The notes: generated from the letters alone by a model not told the origin. DNA of 38,394 bases from Egibacter sp. (GCA_003553795.1 PWFH01000195.1:1-38394), one strand, 5' to 3'. Positions 25,293 to 35,955 are shown, counted from the first letter of the stretch. Numbers and translations are program-made.

Positions 25293-26440
25293 GGCGCCAC
25301 GCCCGGGGGCAGGTCGCCGGCGCCGGGCTCGGCGCCGGCGCGGACGAGCCGACGGCCGAGGCCTTCGAGCTCCTGCCCGACCCCGTCGTCGTCGTCGACG
25401 GCGACGGTCGCGTCGCCCACGCCACGGCGCTGGCCCAGCGCCTCCTCGGTGCCGATCCCGTCGGCCGCCCCGCCGCCGAGGCCGTGGCGCTGACGACCGA
25501 GAACGGCGCGGACTGGTGGTCGGCGCTGCCCTCGGAGGCCGTCGCGCCCACCGTCGCCGCGCGCGTGCCCGAGGCGGCCCTCACGCTGGCCACCACCGCC
25601 GGGCCCCGGGCGGTGATGGTCACCGCGGCGCGCCACGAGCTCGCCGGCGGGGTCTGGCTCGTCGTCGTCCTGCGCCGCGCCGAGCGCCGCCAGCGCCTCG
25701 ACGCCGCGCGCTCGGAGCTCGTCGCGACGGTGAGCCACGAGCTCCGCAGCCCGCTGACCTCGGTGAAGGGCTTCAGCAAGACCTTGCTCACGAAGTGGGA
25801 GCGCTTCAGCGACGAGCAGAAGCGCCACATGATCACCGTGATCAACGCCGACGCCGACCGCGTCACGAGGCTGCTCGGCGAGCTCCTCGACGTGAGCCGG
25901 ATCGACGCCGGGCGGCTGCAGCTGCGGCGCGCGCCGATCGACCTCGAGGCGGTCGTCGAGCGCGTCGCCGGCCGGGCCGCGCCCGGGCTCGAGGACCGCG
26001 GGCTCGTCGTCGACCTCGACTGCGACCTGCCGCGGGTCGACGCCGACGAGGACAAGGTCGAGCAGGTCCTCACCAACCTCGTCGACAACGCCGTGCGCTA
26101 CGGCGCAGGGCAGGTCAACGTGCGCGGGCGCGCCGGTGGCGGGGTCGTGCGGCTCTCCGTCGTCGACGAGGGCGGGCGGCTCAGTCCCGCCTCGCTGGGC
26201 CAGCTCTTCGAGAAGTTCTATCGTCAGCGGGGTGAGCGACGGGCCGGCACCGGTCTTGGCCTCTACATCTCCCGCGGGATCGTCGAGGCCCACGGTGGCC
26301 GCATCTGGGCCGAGAGCGACCCGGGCCGGCGGACCCGCTTCCACGTGGAGCTGCCGGTGCGCGCCCCCGACGGCCCCGCGCCGAGCCCCGGTGCGGGACC
26401 CGACCGAGCGACGAGCGAGAGGCGAGACGGAACACGATGA
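25289..26440 (+). CDS. PAS-domain sensor histidine kinase (orphan)
   Basis: A 383-residue soluble kinase without a transmembrane segment. A PAS-like region (residues ~25-130, LPDPVVVVDGDGRVAHAT) is followed by a dimerisation/phosphoacceptor helix with His150 in SHELRSPLTS and an ATPase domain: N-box NLVDNAVRYG, F-box LFEKFYRQ and G2 GTGLGLYIS. The G1 box reads DEGGRLSP, so its second glycine is shifted. No response regulator is adjacent. Streptomyces has, as I recall, a kinase at the same place between the rRNA methyltransferase and pheS, so the position is conserved. It overlaps both neighbours by ATGA. Confidence 0.9.
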   Translation: MRRHARGQVAGAGLGAGADEPTAEAFELLPDPVVVVDGDGRVAHATALAQRLLGADPVGRPAAEAVALTTENGADWWSALPSEAVAPTVAARVPEAALTLATTAGPRAVMVTAARHELAGGVWLVVVLRRAERRQRLDAARSELVATVSHELRSPLTSVKGFSKTLLTKWERFSDEQKRHMITVINADADRVTRLLGELLDVSRIDAGRLQLRRAPIDLEAVVERVAGRAAPGLEDRGLVVDLDCDLPRVDADEDKVEQVLTNLVDNAVRYGAGQVNVRGRAGGGVVRLSVVDEGGRLSPASLGQLFEKFYRQRGERRAGTGLGLYISRGIVEAHGGRIWAESDPGRRTRFHVELPVRAPDGPAPSPGAGPDRATSERRDGTR

Positions 26441-27462
26441 GCGCAGAGGAGATCGACCGCATCCGGGACGAGGCGCTCGCGGCGCTGCGCGCCGCCGCCA
26501 CGCTCGAGGAGCTCGACGAGGCCCGCACCCGCCGGCTCGGCAAGCGCTCGGCGCTCGCCGAGCTCCAGCGCACCCTCGGCGGCCTCGAGCCCGACGCGCG
26601 CCGGGAGCTCGGCGCGGCGATCAACGCCGTGCGCGGCGAGCTCGCCGAGGCCGAGGCCGCGCGGCGCCGCGAGCTCGAGGAGGAGCGCGACCGCGTCGTC
26701 CTCGCCGCCGAGGCCGTCGACGTCACCCTGCCACCGCGCCGGCCTGCCACCGGTCACCTCCACCCGGTCGCCGAGACGATGGAGGCGATGCTCGACGTCC
26801 TCACCGGCCTCGGCTACGCCGTCGTCGAGGGGCCCGAGGTCGAGACCGACTGGCACAACTTCGACGCGCTCAACACCCCGCCGGACCATCCGGCGCGCAG
26901 CCTCAACGACACGATCTACGTGCACCGCCTCGACGGCGTCGAGGCCGTCGCCGACGACGGCTCGACCGGCGTGCTCCTGCGCACCCAGACCTCGCCGATG
27001 CAGATCCGCGCGATGCTCGCGAGCGAGCCGCCGCTCTACGTCGCGGTGCCCGGGCGCGTGTACCGCAGTGACACCCCGGACGCGACGCACCTGCCGATGT
27101 TCCACCAGATCGAGGGGCTCGCGGTCGACACCGACCTGTCCTTCGCCGACCTCAAGGGCTCCCTCGAGGTCGCCGCGCGGGCGCTGCTCGGCGACGACGT
27201 CGCCCTGCGCTTCCGCCCGCACTTCTTCCCCTTCACCGAGCCCTCCTGCGAGCTCGACGCGTGGTACGGGGGGCGCTGGATCGAGCTGCTCGGCGCGGGC
27301 ATGGTCCACCCCAACGTCCTCGCCGCCGGGGGCTACGACCCCGAGGAGGTCCAGGGCTTCGCCTGGGGCATGGGCGTCGACCGCATGGCGATGCTGCGCC
27401 ACGACATCGCCGACCTGCGCCTCTTCGTCGAGAACGACCTCCGCTTCCTCTCGAGCCTCTAG
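26437..27462 (+). CDS. pheS: Phenylalanyl-tRNA synthetase alpha subunit
   Basis: Catalytic subunit that charges tRNA-Phe, working as an alpha2-beta2 tetramer. The 341-residue protein has an N-terminal coiled coil for tRNA binding (residues ~1-90) and class II motifs: GHLHP, LLRTQTSPMQ, GRVYRSDTPDATHLPMFHQ (motif 2), FRPHFFPFTEPSCE and the motif 3 region GFAWGMGVDRMAMLRH. ATG overlaps the kinase stop. pheT follows after 10 bp. Confidence 0.97.
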   Translation: MSAEEIDRIRDEALAALRAAATLEELDEARTRRLGKRSALAELQRTLGGLEPDARRELGAAINAVRGELAEAEAARRRELEEERDRVVLAAEAVDVTLPPRRPATGHLHPVAETMEAMLDVLTGLGYAVVEGPEVETDWHNFDALNTPPDHPARSLNDTIYVHRLDGVEAVADDGSTGVLLRTQTSPMQIRAMLASEPPLYVAVPGRVYRSDTPDATHLPMFHQIEGLAVDTDLSFADLKGSLEVAARALLGDDVALRFRPHFFPFTEPSCELDAWYGGRWIELLGAGMVHPNVLAAGGYDPEEVQGFAWGMGVDRMAMLRHDIADLRLFVENDLRFLSSL

Positions 27463-27472
27463 GAGTCCCGCC

Positions 27473-29890
27473 GTGCGCGTCCCGCTGTCCTGGCTCCGCG
27501 ACTTCGTCGACGTCGACCTGCCCGCCGAGGAGCTCGCCGAGCTCCTCACGATGGGCGGCATCGAGGTCGAGGCGATCGAGCGCCCCACCGGCGGGGCGCG
27601 CGGCGTGCGCGTCGCCGAGGTCCTGTCCATGGCACCCGTCGAGGGCAGCCGCAAGCTGCACCGCGCCGAGGTCAGCGACGGCGAGGAGACCCTCGAGGTC
27701 GTCGCCGGCGCGGCGAACTTCGGTCCCGGCGACCGCGTGGCCTGGGCCAAGCCCGGCAGCGTGCTGCCCGGCGGCTTCGAGATCGGCCGGCGCACGATGA
27801 TGGGCGTGACCTCCAACGGCATGCTCGCCAGCGCCCGCGAGCTCGGCGTCGGCGAGGACCATACCGGCATCTGGCGCCTCGAGCCCGACGCCCCGGTCGG
27901 CGCCGACGTCGTCGACTGGCTCGACCTCGACGACGCCGTGCTCGTCCTCGAGGTCACCCCCGACCGGGGCTACGGGCTGAGCCTGCACGGCCTCGCCCGC
28001 GACGTCGCGGCGCTGACCGGCGCGGCGCTGCGCCTGCCCGAGCCGGTCGCCCCGAGCGGCGACCCGGGCGTGCCGGTGACGATCGCCGACCCCGAGCGCT
28101 GCCCGCGCTTCGACGCCCGCCGCATCGAGGGCGTGACCGTCGGGCCGTCGCCGGCGTGGCTGCAGCGCCGCCTCGCCGCGGCGGGGATGCGCCCGGTCTC
28201 CAACGTCGTCGACGCGACGAACGCCGCCCTGCTCGAGACCGGCAACCCCATCCACGCCTACGACCTCGCCCTGCTCTCAGGCCCCGAGATCGTCGTGCGG
28301 CTCGCCGAGGACGGCGAGACCCTCACGACCCTCGACGGCATCGAGCGCCGCCTCGACGCCGACGACCTGCTCATCTGCGACGGCGACGGCCCCGTCGCCC
28401 TCGCCGGGGTCATGGGCGGGGAGGCCACCGAGATCAACGACGCCACGACCGAGGTGCTCCTCGAGGTCGCGAACTTCTCCGCGCGCACCGTCCTGCGCAG
28501 CGCCCGCCGCCACGGCCTGCACACCGAGGGCTCGAAGCGCTGGGAGCGACAGGTGCCGCCCGAGACCGCCCGGCTCGCGGCCACGCGCTGTGCCGAGCTC
28601 ATCACCGCCACCGCCGGCGGGCAGGTCACCGGTGGGGCCGATCACTACCCCCGGCCGCCGGAGCGTCCCCGCATCCGGCTGCGCACCGCCCGGGCGCGCA
28701 GCCGGCTCGGCCTCGACCTCGACGCCGCCGCCCAGCAGGGCCTGCTCGAGCGGCTCGGCTGCGCGGTGCGCCCCGACGGCGAGGACCTCGAGGTGACCCC
28801 GCCGGACTACCGCCCCGACCTCGTCGGCGAGGTCGACCTGCAGGAGGAGCTCGTGCGGCTCCACGGCTACGAGCGGGTGCCGAGCCGGGTGCCCTCGACC
28901 GGGCAGGTCGGGGCGCGCACGCCCGAGCACGAGGCCCGCCGCGCGGTGCGCCGGGCCCTGGCCGGTGGTGGCTGGACGGAGATCATGCCGTTCCCCTTCA
29001 CCGCGCTCGAGGACCTCGACGCGCTCGGGCTCGCCGCCGACGACCGTCGCCGCGAGGCCGTGGCGCTCGTCAACCCCCTCTCGAAGGAGGAGACGGTCCT
29101 GCGCACGAGCATGGTGCCGAGCCTGTTGCGCGTGCTGCGCCACAACGTCAACCGTCAGCACCACGACCTCGCGCTCTTCGAGGTCGGACGGGTCTACCTG
29201 CCGCCGACCGGTGACGAGCCCGCCGCCGACGGGGGCCCCGACGGCGTCGCGCTGCCGGCCGAGCCGCCGGTGCTCGGCCTCGCGGCCTGCGGCGCCTTCG
29301 TGCCCGCCCGCCACGACCGGCCGGCCCGCGCCGGCGACGTCTTCGACCTCCTCGGTGCCATCGACGTCGTGCGCGACGCCGTCGGGCGCCCCCCGCTCGA
29401 GGCCACGCCGACGAGCGAGGCGCCCTTCCACCCGGGGCGGGCCGCGCGGCTCGCCCTCGACGGCGTCGACCTCGGCGCGGTCGGTGAGCTCCACCCGCGG
29501 GTCGCCGAGGCCTTCGAGGTGCCCCCGCGGACCCTCGTCGGCGAGCTGCGGCTCGCGGACCTGCTCGCCGGTGGGGTGCGACCCCGCCGCGCGGTGGTGC
29601 CCTCACCGCGGCCGCCGATCCGCTTCGACGTCGCCGTCGTCGTCGACGAGGCCACCCCCGCCGGGGAGGTCGCCGAGGCGGTGCTCGCCGGCGCCGGCCC
29701 CACCGCGGTGGCCTGCGACCTCTTCGACGTCTACCGCGGCGCCTCGGTGGGGCAGGGGCGCAAGAGCCTCGCCTACCGCCTGCGGCTCGAGGACGCCGAG
29801 GCGGTCCTCGGCGAGGACGACGAGGCCGCGGCGATCGACCGCGTCGCCGAGGCCGTCGCCGAGCGCGTCGGGGGGGTGCTGCGCCGTTAG
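27473..29890 (+). CDS. pheT: Phenylalanyl-tRNA synthetase beta subunit
   Basis: The 805-residue partner of PheS with structural, tRNA-binding and editing domains. It starts VRVPLSWLRDFVDV, has the EMAP-like tRNA-binding domain at residues ~40-155 (GVTSNGMLAS, LGVGEDHTGIW), the B3/B4 editing domain (RPVSNVVDATNAAL, GNPIHAYDL), the B5 domain (YERVPSRVPSTG after it), a catalytic-like core (NPLSKEETVLRTSMVPSLL) and the C-terminal anticodon-binding domain (PPIRFDVAVVV, LFDVYRG). GTG at 27473 with AGGAG upstream. The length is normal. Confidence 0.97.
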   Translation: MRVPLSWLRDFVDVDLPAEELAELLTMGGIEVEAIERPTGGARGVRVAEVLSMAPVEGSRKLHRAEVSDGEETLEVVAGAANFGPGDRVAWAKPGSVLPGGFEIGRRTMMGVTSNGMLASARELGVGEDHTGIWRLEPDAPVGADVVDWLDLDDAVLVLEVTPDRGYGLSLHGLARDVAALTGAALRLPEPVAPSGDPGVPVTIADPERCPRFDARRIEGVTVGPSPAWLQRRLAAAGMRPVSNVVDATNAALLETGNPIHAYDLALLSGPEIVVRLAEDGETLTTLDGIERRLDADDLLICDGDGPVALAGVMGGEATEINDATTEVLLEVANFSARTVLRSARRHGLHTEGSKRWERQVPPETARLAATRCAELITATAGGQVTGGADHYPRPPERPRIRLRTARARSRLGLDLDAAAQQGLLERLGCAVRPDGEDLEVTPPDYRPDLVGEVDLQEELVRLHGYERVPSRVPSTGQVGARTPEHEARRAVRRALAGGGWTEIMPFPFTALEDLDALGLAADDRRREAVALVNPLSKEETVLRTSMVPSLLRVLRHNVNRQHHDLALFEVGRVYLPPTGDEPAADGGPDGVALPAEPPVLGLAACGAFVPARHDRPARAGDVFDLLGAIDVVRDAVGRPPLEATPTSEAPFHPGRAARLALDGVDLGAVGELHPRVAEAFEVPPRTLVGELRLADLLAGGVRPRRAVVPSPRPPIRFDVAVVVDEATPAGEVAEAVLAGAGPTAVACDLFDVYRGASVGQGRKSLAYRLRLEDAEAVLGEDDEAAAIDRVAEAVAERVGGVLRR

Positions 29891-29951
29891 CCGCGAGGGG
29901 GTCCTCGCCGCGACGCTCGTCGTCGCCTGCCCGCTGACGGCGGCGACGGCG

Positions 29952-30425
29952 GTGTGGCTCGACACCGGCGCGCTGCTCGTCGTGCTCGCCGTCGGCTTCT
30001 CCCTCGCCGCCCGCGAGATCCTCCAGGCGCGCTGGGGTGCGGCGGGGCTGCGCAAGCTCGCCGCGCTCGCCGCGGCCTGCGGCATCGCCGGCGCCGCGGC
30101 CGGTGCGACGATCGACGCCACGCTCGCCGTGGCCGGTGGGCTCGGCGCACTCGGCGGGCAGGTCGTGGCCGCCGCCGGCTGGCAGCTCCTCGGCGACCGG
30201 CCGCCGGGCCAGCGCACCGCGTTCTCCGCCGTCCTCGGCGGCATGCTCTGGTGGGGGCTGCTGGGGACGATCGCCGGGCCCGAGGCGCTCTGGCAGCAGG
30301 TCCTCATCATCCTGCTGCCCGCGGCGGGGTCGGGGCTGTTCGCCTCGGGCTTCCTCGGCATCCCCGCCCTGCGCGACGTCGGCCAGCCCGGCCGCCGCGA
30401 CGGCGGCGACGCCCCGCTCGGGTAG
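29952..30425 (+). CDS. Small hydrophobic membrane protein, start uncertain
   Basis: I do not recognise the family. The open frame after pheT encodes at least four hydrophobic segments: LLVVLAVGFSLAA, LAALAAACGIAGAAAG, LGGMLWWGLLGTIAG and VLIILLPAAGSGLFASGFLGI. The coding frame and hydrophobic pattern continue upstream to the pheT stop (SREGVLAATLVVACPLTA), but the only standard start before the second segment is GTG at 29952 with no ribosome site; the codon at the overlap is GTT. Either the protein is 157 residues from GTG, or an unusual start near 29886 is used. The downstream 119-bp gap holds the argC promoter. Confidence 0.6.
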   Translation: MWLDTGALLVVLAVGFSLAAREILQARWGAAGLRKLAALAAACGIAGAAAGATIDATLAVAGGLGALGGQVVAAAGWQLLGDRPPGQRTAFSAVLGGMLWWGLLGTIAGPEALWQQVLIILLPAAGSGLFASGFLGIPALRDVGQPGRRDGGDAPLG

Positions 30426-30474
30426 GCCCTGCGGCCTGCGGTGGCCGCCGTGGCGCGCCGGTCGGCGCGGCGGC

Positions 30475-30504
30475 TTGCGGAGCCCCCATCCTGGCGCGTA
30501 TAGT
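30475..30504 (+). promoter_or_regulatory. Promoter of the arginine operon
   Basis: TTGCGG (30475-30480), an 18-bp spacer and TATAGT (30499-30504) precede argC. The predicted start near 30511 leaves ~34 bases with GAGGGAAGG as ribosome site. The gap is notably richer in A/T around 30500-30525. Confidence 0.7.
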
Positions 30505-30522
30505 TATGCGCTCCAGTGAATA
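30505..30522 (+). promoter_or_regulatory. Candidate ArgR operator (ARG box)
   Basis: TATGCGCTCCAGTGAATA is an imperfect 18-bp dyad (TATGC / GAATA, 4 of 5 arms matching). It lies directly after the -10 and over the predicted start of argC transcription, where an ArgR repressor site is expected, and argR is in the operon. The match to published ARG boxes is only partial. Confidence 0.35.
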
Positions 30523-30544
30523 GATCGCGAGGGAAGGCAGCGAC

Positions 30545-31606
30545 GTGCGGGTCGGCATCGTCGGCGGGTCGGGCTACGGCGGCGCGGAGCTGCTGCGGCT
30601 GCTCGCCGAGCACCCCCTCCTCGACGTCGAGGTCGTCGCCGCCGCGGCGAGCGCGGGCAAGCGCGTCGACGAGGTCTTCCCCCACCTGCGCGGCCTGCCC
30701 GGCGCCGAGGCCGTCCTCGTCGCCAGTGAGGTCGACGCCCTCGCCGACTGCGAGCTCGTCTTCCTCGCGACGCCGCACGCGACGAGCCTCGATCTCGCCC
30801 CGCCCCTGCTCGCCGCCGGCGCGCGCGTCGTCGACCTCTCGGGGGCCTTCCGGCTGGCCCCGGAGGTCTTCAGCGCCTGGTACGGCCTCGAGCACACCGC
30901 CGCCGCCCTCGCCCCCGCGCCCTACGGCCTGCCCGAGCTCTTCCGCGACGACCTCGCCGGGGCCGCGCTCGTCGCCGGCCCGGGCTGCTACCCGACCGCG
31001 GCGCTGCTCGGCCTCGTGCCGCTGTCGGGACTCGTCGAGGCCGACGGCGTCGCCGTCGTCGGGATGTCGGGCACTTCCGGGGCGGGCAAGTCCCTGCGCG
31101 AGGACCTCCACGCGAGCCACATGTTCGGCAACGTCACCCCCTACGGCGCGCCGCGCCACCGCCACACCCCCGAGATCGAGGCGCACTGGGCCGAGGCCGC
31201 CCGCCGCGAGGGGCTCGCCGAGATCGCCGGCCTCGAGGGCCCCCAGCCGGTGACGTTCGTGCCCCACCTCGTGCCGATGGCCCGCGGCATGCTCGCGACG
31301 GTGACCGCGCCGCTGCGCGCGGGCGTCGACGCCGGCGAGGTCCGCGCGGCCTTCGACCGCCGCTACGGCCCCGAGCCGTTCGTCGCGGTGCTGCCCGAGG
31401 GCACCTGGCCGGCGACGACCCACGTCGCGGGCGGCAACGCCGCCCACCTCGGCGTCGCCGTCGACGACCGCAGCGGCACCGTGACGGTCTCCTGCGCGAT
31501 CGACAACCTCCTCAAGGGCGCGTCGGGGCAGGCGGTCCAGGCCGCCAACGCCGCCCTCGGCTACGACGAGGCCCTCGGGCTGCGCAGCGCGGGGCTCTAC
31601 CCGTGA
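30545..31606 (+). CDS. argC: N-acetyl-gamma-glutamyl-phosphate reductase
   Basis: NADPH-dependent third step of arginine synthesis. The 353-residue protein has the Rossmann loop VGIVGGSGYGGAELLRLL, catalytic Cys148 in AGPGCYPTAALLGL, HRHTPEIE and the C-terminal AIDNLLKGASGQAVQ. GTG at 30545 follows GAGGGAAGG. First gene of the arg operon; its stop overlaps argJ as GTGA. Confidence 0.97.
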   Translation: MRVGIVGGSGYGGAELLRLLAEHPLLDVEVVAAAASAGKRVDEVFPHLRGLPGAEAVLVASEVDALADCELVFLATPHATSLDLAPPLLAAGARVVDLSGAFRLAPEVFSAWYGLEHTAAALAPAPYGLPELFRDDLAGAALVAGPGCYPTAALLGLVPLSGLVEADGVAVVGMSGTSGAGKSLREDLHASHMFGNVTPYGAPRHRHTPEIEAHWAEAARREGLAEIAGLEGPQPVTFVPHLVPMARGMLATVTAPLRAGVDAGEVRAAFDRRYGPEPFVAVLPEGTWPATTHVAGGNAAHLGVAVDDRSGTVTVSCAIDNLLKGASGQAVQAANAALGYDEALGLRSAGLYP

Positions 31607-32859
31607 GCGCGGGCACCCGCGCGCCGATCGGCGCGACGACGCCATGGCACGGCGGCCTCACCGGCACCGCCGGCCTCTGGCCCCTGCCCGGCGGGGTCTG
31701 CGCCGTCGAGGGCGTGCGCGCCGCGGGGGTGCCCGCCGGGCTCAAGCCCAGCGGCGCGCCCGACCTCGCCCTCGTCGACGCCGGCGCGGTGGCCACCGCC
31801 GCGGGCGTGCAGACGCGCAACGCCGTGCGCGCCGCGCCGGTGCGCCTCACCGAGCGCCACCTCGCCGACGGCCGCGCCCGGGCGATCCTGCTCAACGCCG
31901 GCAGCGCGAACGTCTGCACCGGGCCGGAGGGCCTCGCGCTCGCCGCGCAGTCCGCCGCCGAGGTCGCCGGGCACCTCGGCTGCGCGGCGGGCGACGTGCT
32001 CGTCGCCTCGACCGGGGTCATCGGCGAGCCGATCCCCGCCGTGCCGCTGCTGGCGGGCATCCCGAGGGTGGTCACCGCGCTGTCGCCGGCCGGCGGATCC
32101 GACGCCGCCGACGCGATCCGCACGACCGACACGACGGTCAAGGAGGCCGCCGCCAGGGTCGGCGACGGGCAGGGGTCCTGCGTCGTCGGTGGCCTCGCGA
32201 AGGGCTCGGGGATGATCGCGCCGGGCATGGCGACGATGCTCGCGGTGCTCACGACCGACGCCGTGCTCGAGCCCGCCGACGCCGGCGACCTCCTCGCCGA
32301 GGCCGTCGAGGCGACCTTCAACCGCATCAGCGTCGACGGCTGCATGTCGACGAACGACGCCGTGCTCCTCCTGGCCACCGGCACCGCCGCCGCGCCACCG
32401 TCGCGGGCCGCGCTCGCCGACGGGCTCACCGCGGTCTGCGGTGCGCTCGCCGAGGACATCGTCCGCGACGGCGAGGGCGCCCACCGCCTCGTCCGCCTCG
32501 CCGTCCGCGGCGCGCTGAGCGACGGCGAGGCCCTCGCGGTGGCCCGGGCGGTCGCCGACAGCGCGCTCGTGCGCACCGCCGTGGCCGGCGGCGACCCCAA
32601 CTGGGGCCGGGTCATCGGCGCGGTCGGCGCCGCCCCGGCGGTCGTCGACCCCGAGCAGGTCACGATCGCCTTCGGCGACGTCGTCGTCTGCGCCGACGGG
32701 GTGGCCGCGGCCTTCGACCGCGCCGAGGCCGCCGCGGCGCTCGCCGGCCCCGATGTCTCCCTCGCCGTCGACCTCGGCCTCGGCGAGGGCGCGGCGACGC
32801 TGCTCACCTGCGACCTCACCCACGACTACGTGACGATCAACGCGGAGTACACGACGTGA
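31603..32859 (+). CDS. argJ: Bifunctional ornithine acetyltransferase / N-acetylglutamate synthase
   Basis: Recycles the acetyl group from N-acetylornithine to glutamate, making the pathway cyclic. The 418-residue precursor cleaves itself before the nucleophile Thr211 in KGSGMIAPGMATMLAVLTTDA-type sequence, giving alpha and beta chains. Other signatures are LLNAGSANVCTG, STGVIGEP, CMSTNDAVLLLA and GDPNWGRVIGA, with the C-terminal TINAEYTT. No argA is visible nearby; whether ArgJ is mono- or bifunctional is not decided by sequence alone. GTGA overlaps at both ends. Confidence 0.95.
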   Translation: MSAGTRAPIGATTPWHGGLTGTAGLWPLPGGVCAVEGVRAAGVPAGLKPSGAPDLALVDAGAVATAAGVQTRNAVRAAPVRLTERHLADGRARAILLNAGSANVCTGPEGLALAAQSAAEVAGHLGCAAGDVLVASTGVIGEPIPAVPLLAGIPRVVTALSPAGGSDAADAIRTTDTTVKEAAARVGDGQGSCVVGGLAKGSGMIAPGMATMLAVLTTDAVLEPADAGDLLAEAVEATFNRISVDGCMSTNDAVLLLATGTAAAPPSRAALADGLTAVCGALAEDIVRDGEGAHRLVRLAVRGALSDGEALAVARAVADSALVRTAVAGGDPNWGRVIGAVGAAPAVVDPEQVTIAFGDVVVCADGVAAAFDRAEAAAALAGPDVSLAVDLGLGEGAATLLTCDLTHDYVTINAEYTT

Positions 32860-33814
32860 GCGCCTCACCCGACGCCCTCGCCCCACCCGACCTCACCGAC
32901 CGCACGAAGGTCGCGCAGGACAAGGCCCGCGTCCTGCGCGAGGCGCTGCCGTGGATCACCCGCTGGAGCGGACGCACCGTCGTCGTGAAGTACGGCGGCA
33001 ACGTCGCCGGCGAGGGGGAGGGGCCCGACGAGGCCACCGCGGCCTTCGCCGCCGACATCGCCCTCATGCGCTCGGTGGGCGTCAACGTCGTCGTCGTCCA
33101 CGGCGGCGGGCCGCAGATCTCGACGTTGAGCCGCCGCCTCGGCATCGAGGCGAGCTTCGTCGACGGCCAGCGCGTCACCGACGCCGCGACCCTCGAGGTC
33201 GTGCGCCTCGCGCTGCTCGGCCACGTCAACCCCTGGCTCGTCGGCCTCATCGCCGGCGCCGGCGCCGCGGCCTCCGGGGTCTCGGGCACCGACTCCAGCC
33301 TCGTGGCCGCCCGCCAGGCCGACCCCGCGCTCGGCTACGTCGGCGAGGTCACCGCGATCACCCCGACGCTGCTGTGCGGGCTGCTCGCCGACGGCGTCGT
33401 GCCGGTCGTGGCGACGCTCGGCCGCGGCGGGGACGGCACGGTCTACAACATCAACGCCGACCGCGTCGCCGGCGCGATCGCCACCGCCCTCGACGCCGAC
33501 AAGCTCATCTACCTCACGAACGTGCCCGGCCTCTACGAGCACTTCGGCACCCACGCCTCGACGCTGCTGTCGACCGTCGGCGTGGCCCGGCTGCAGGCGA
33601 TGCTCGACGACGGCGAGCTGCGCACCGGCATGGTCCCCAAGATCACGAGCGTCGTCGAGGCGCTCGCCGGCGGCGTCGCGCAGGCCCACCTCCTCGACGG
33701 GCGCATCGAGCACGCGCTGCTGCTCGAGGTCTTCACCGACGAGGGGATCGGCACGATGGTCGTCCCCGAGGACGTCCCCGATGGGACCGACGACCCGGGC
33801 GCGGGGGGTTGCCG

Positions 33815-33818
<4 letters not shown>
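32856..33818 (+). CDS. argB: Acetylglutamate kinase
   Basis: Phosphorylates N-acetylglutamate. The 320-residue protein has VVVKYGGNVAGEGEG, VVVVHGGGPQIS, GVSGTDSSLVAARQ, the NINADRVAGAIA segment and MVPKITSVVEAL. The N-terminal helix DRTKVAQDKARVLREALPW, present in arginine-inhibited kinases, suggests feedback control by arginine. GTG at 32856 overlaps argJ; the long upstream open frame is a shadow. A ~20-residue polar tail follows the usual end. Confidence 0.96.
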
Positions 33819-35031
<1,213 letters not shown>

Positions 35032-35035
<4 letters not shown>

Positions 35036-35955
35036 CCCGCCACTTCCTCACCGTCGACGACCTCGACGCCGCCGAGCTCCTCGCCCTGCTCGACCACGCC
35101 GACGCGCTCAAGGCCGAGCGCGCGCAGGGACGCCGCCAGCGCGACGACCTCGCCGGCCGCACCGTCGGCCTGCTCTTCGAGAAGCCCTCGACGCGCACGC
35201 GCGTGTCCTTCGAGGTCGCCGTCGCCGAGCTCGGCGCCCACCCGCTCGTGCTCTCCTCAGCCGAGCTCCAGCTCGGACGCGGCGAGACCGTCGGCGACAC
35301 CGCGAGGGTGCTCTCGCGCTACCTCGACGCCCTCGGGGTGCGCACCTTCGCCCAGTCACGCCTCGAGACCCTCGCTGCCGAGGGCACGATCCCGATCGTC
35401 AACATGCTCAGCGACCTCGCCCACCCCTGTCAGGCCCTCGCCGACCTCCAGACGATCCGTGAGGCCACCGGCGGGCTCGCCGGGCGTCGGCTCACCTACC
35501 TCGGCGACGGCAACAACGTCGCCCACTCGCTGCTCGTCGCCGGCGCGCTCGTCGGCCTCGACGTCACCGTCGCCCACCCGGAGGGCCACGGCCCCGACCG
35601 CGACGTCCTCGCCCGCGCCCGCGCCCACGCCGCGACCAGCGGCGCCGAGCTCAGCGTGACGACCGACCACCTCGGCGCGGTTGCCGGCGCGGATGTCCTC
35701 TACACCGACGTCTGGGCCTCGATGGGCCAGGAGGACGAGGCCGACGCGCGTGCGGCGGCCTTCGCGCCCTACCGCCTCGACGGCGACGCGCTCGCCGCGG
35801 CCGCCGAGGACGCGATCGTCCTGCACTGCCTTCCGGCCCACCGCGGCGAGGAGATCAGCGCCGCGGCCATCGACGGGCCGCAGTCGCGGGTGTGGGACCA
35901 GGCGGAGAACCGCCTGCACGCCCAGAAGGCCCTGCTGCTCGCGCTGCTGGGGTGA
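35032..35955 (+). CDS. argF: Ornithine carbamoyltransferase
   Basis: Joins carbamoyl phosphate and ornithine to citrulline. The 307-residue protein has the carbamoyl phosphate loop STRTR at 53-57, HPCQALADLQT, the ornithine-binding DVWASMGQE and HCLPAHRGEEI. All active-site motifs are intact. GTG overlaps the argD stop (GTGACC) and its own stop overlaps argR. Confidence 0.97.
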
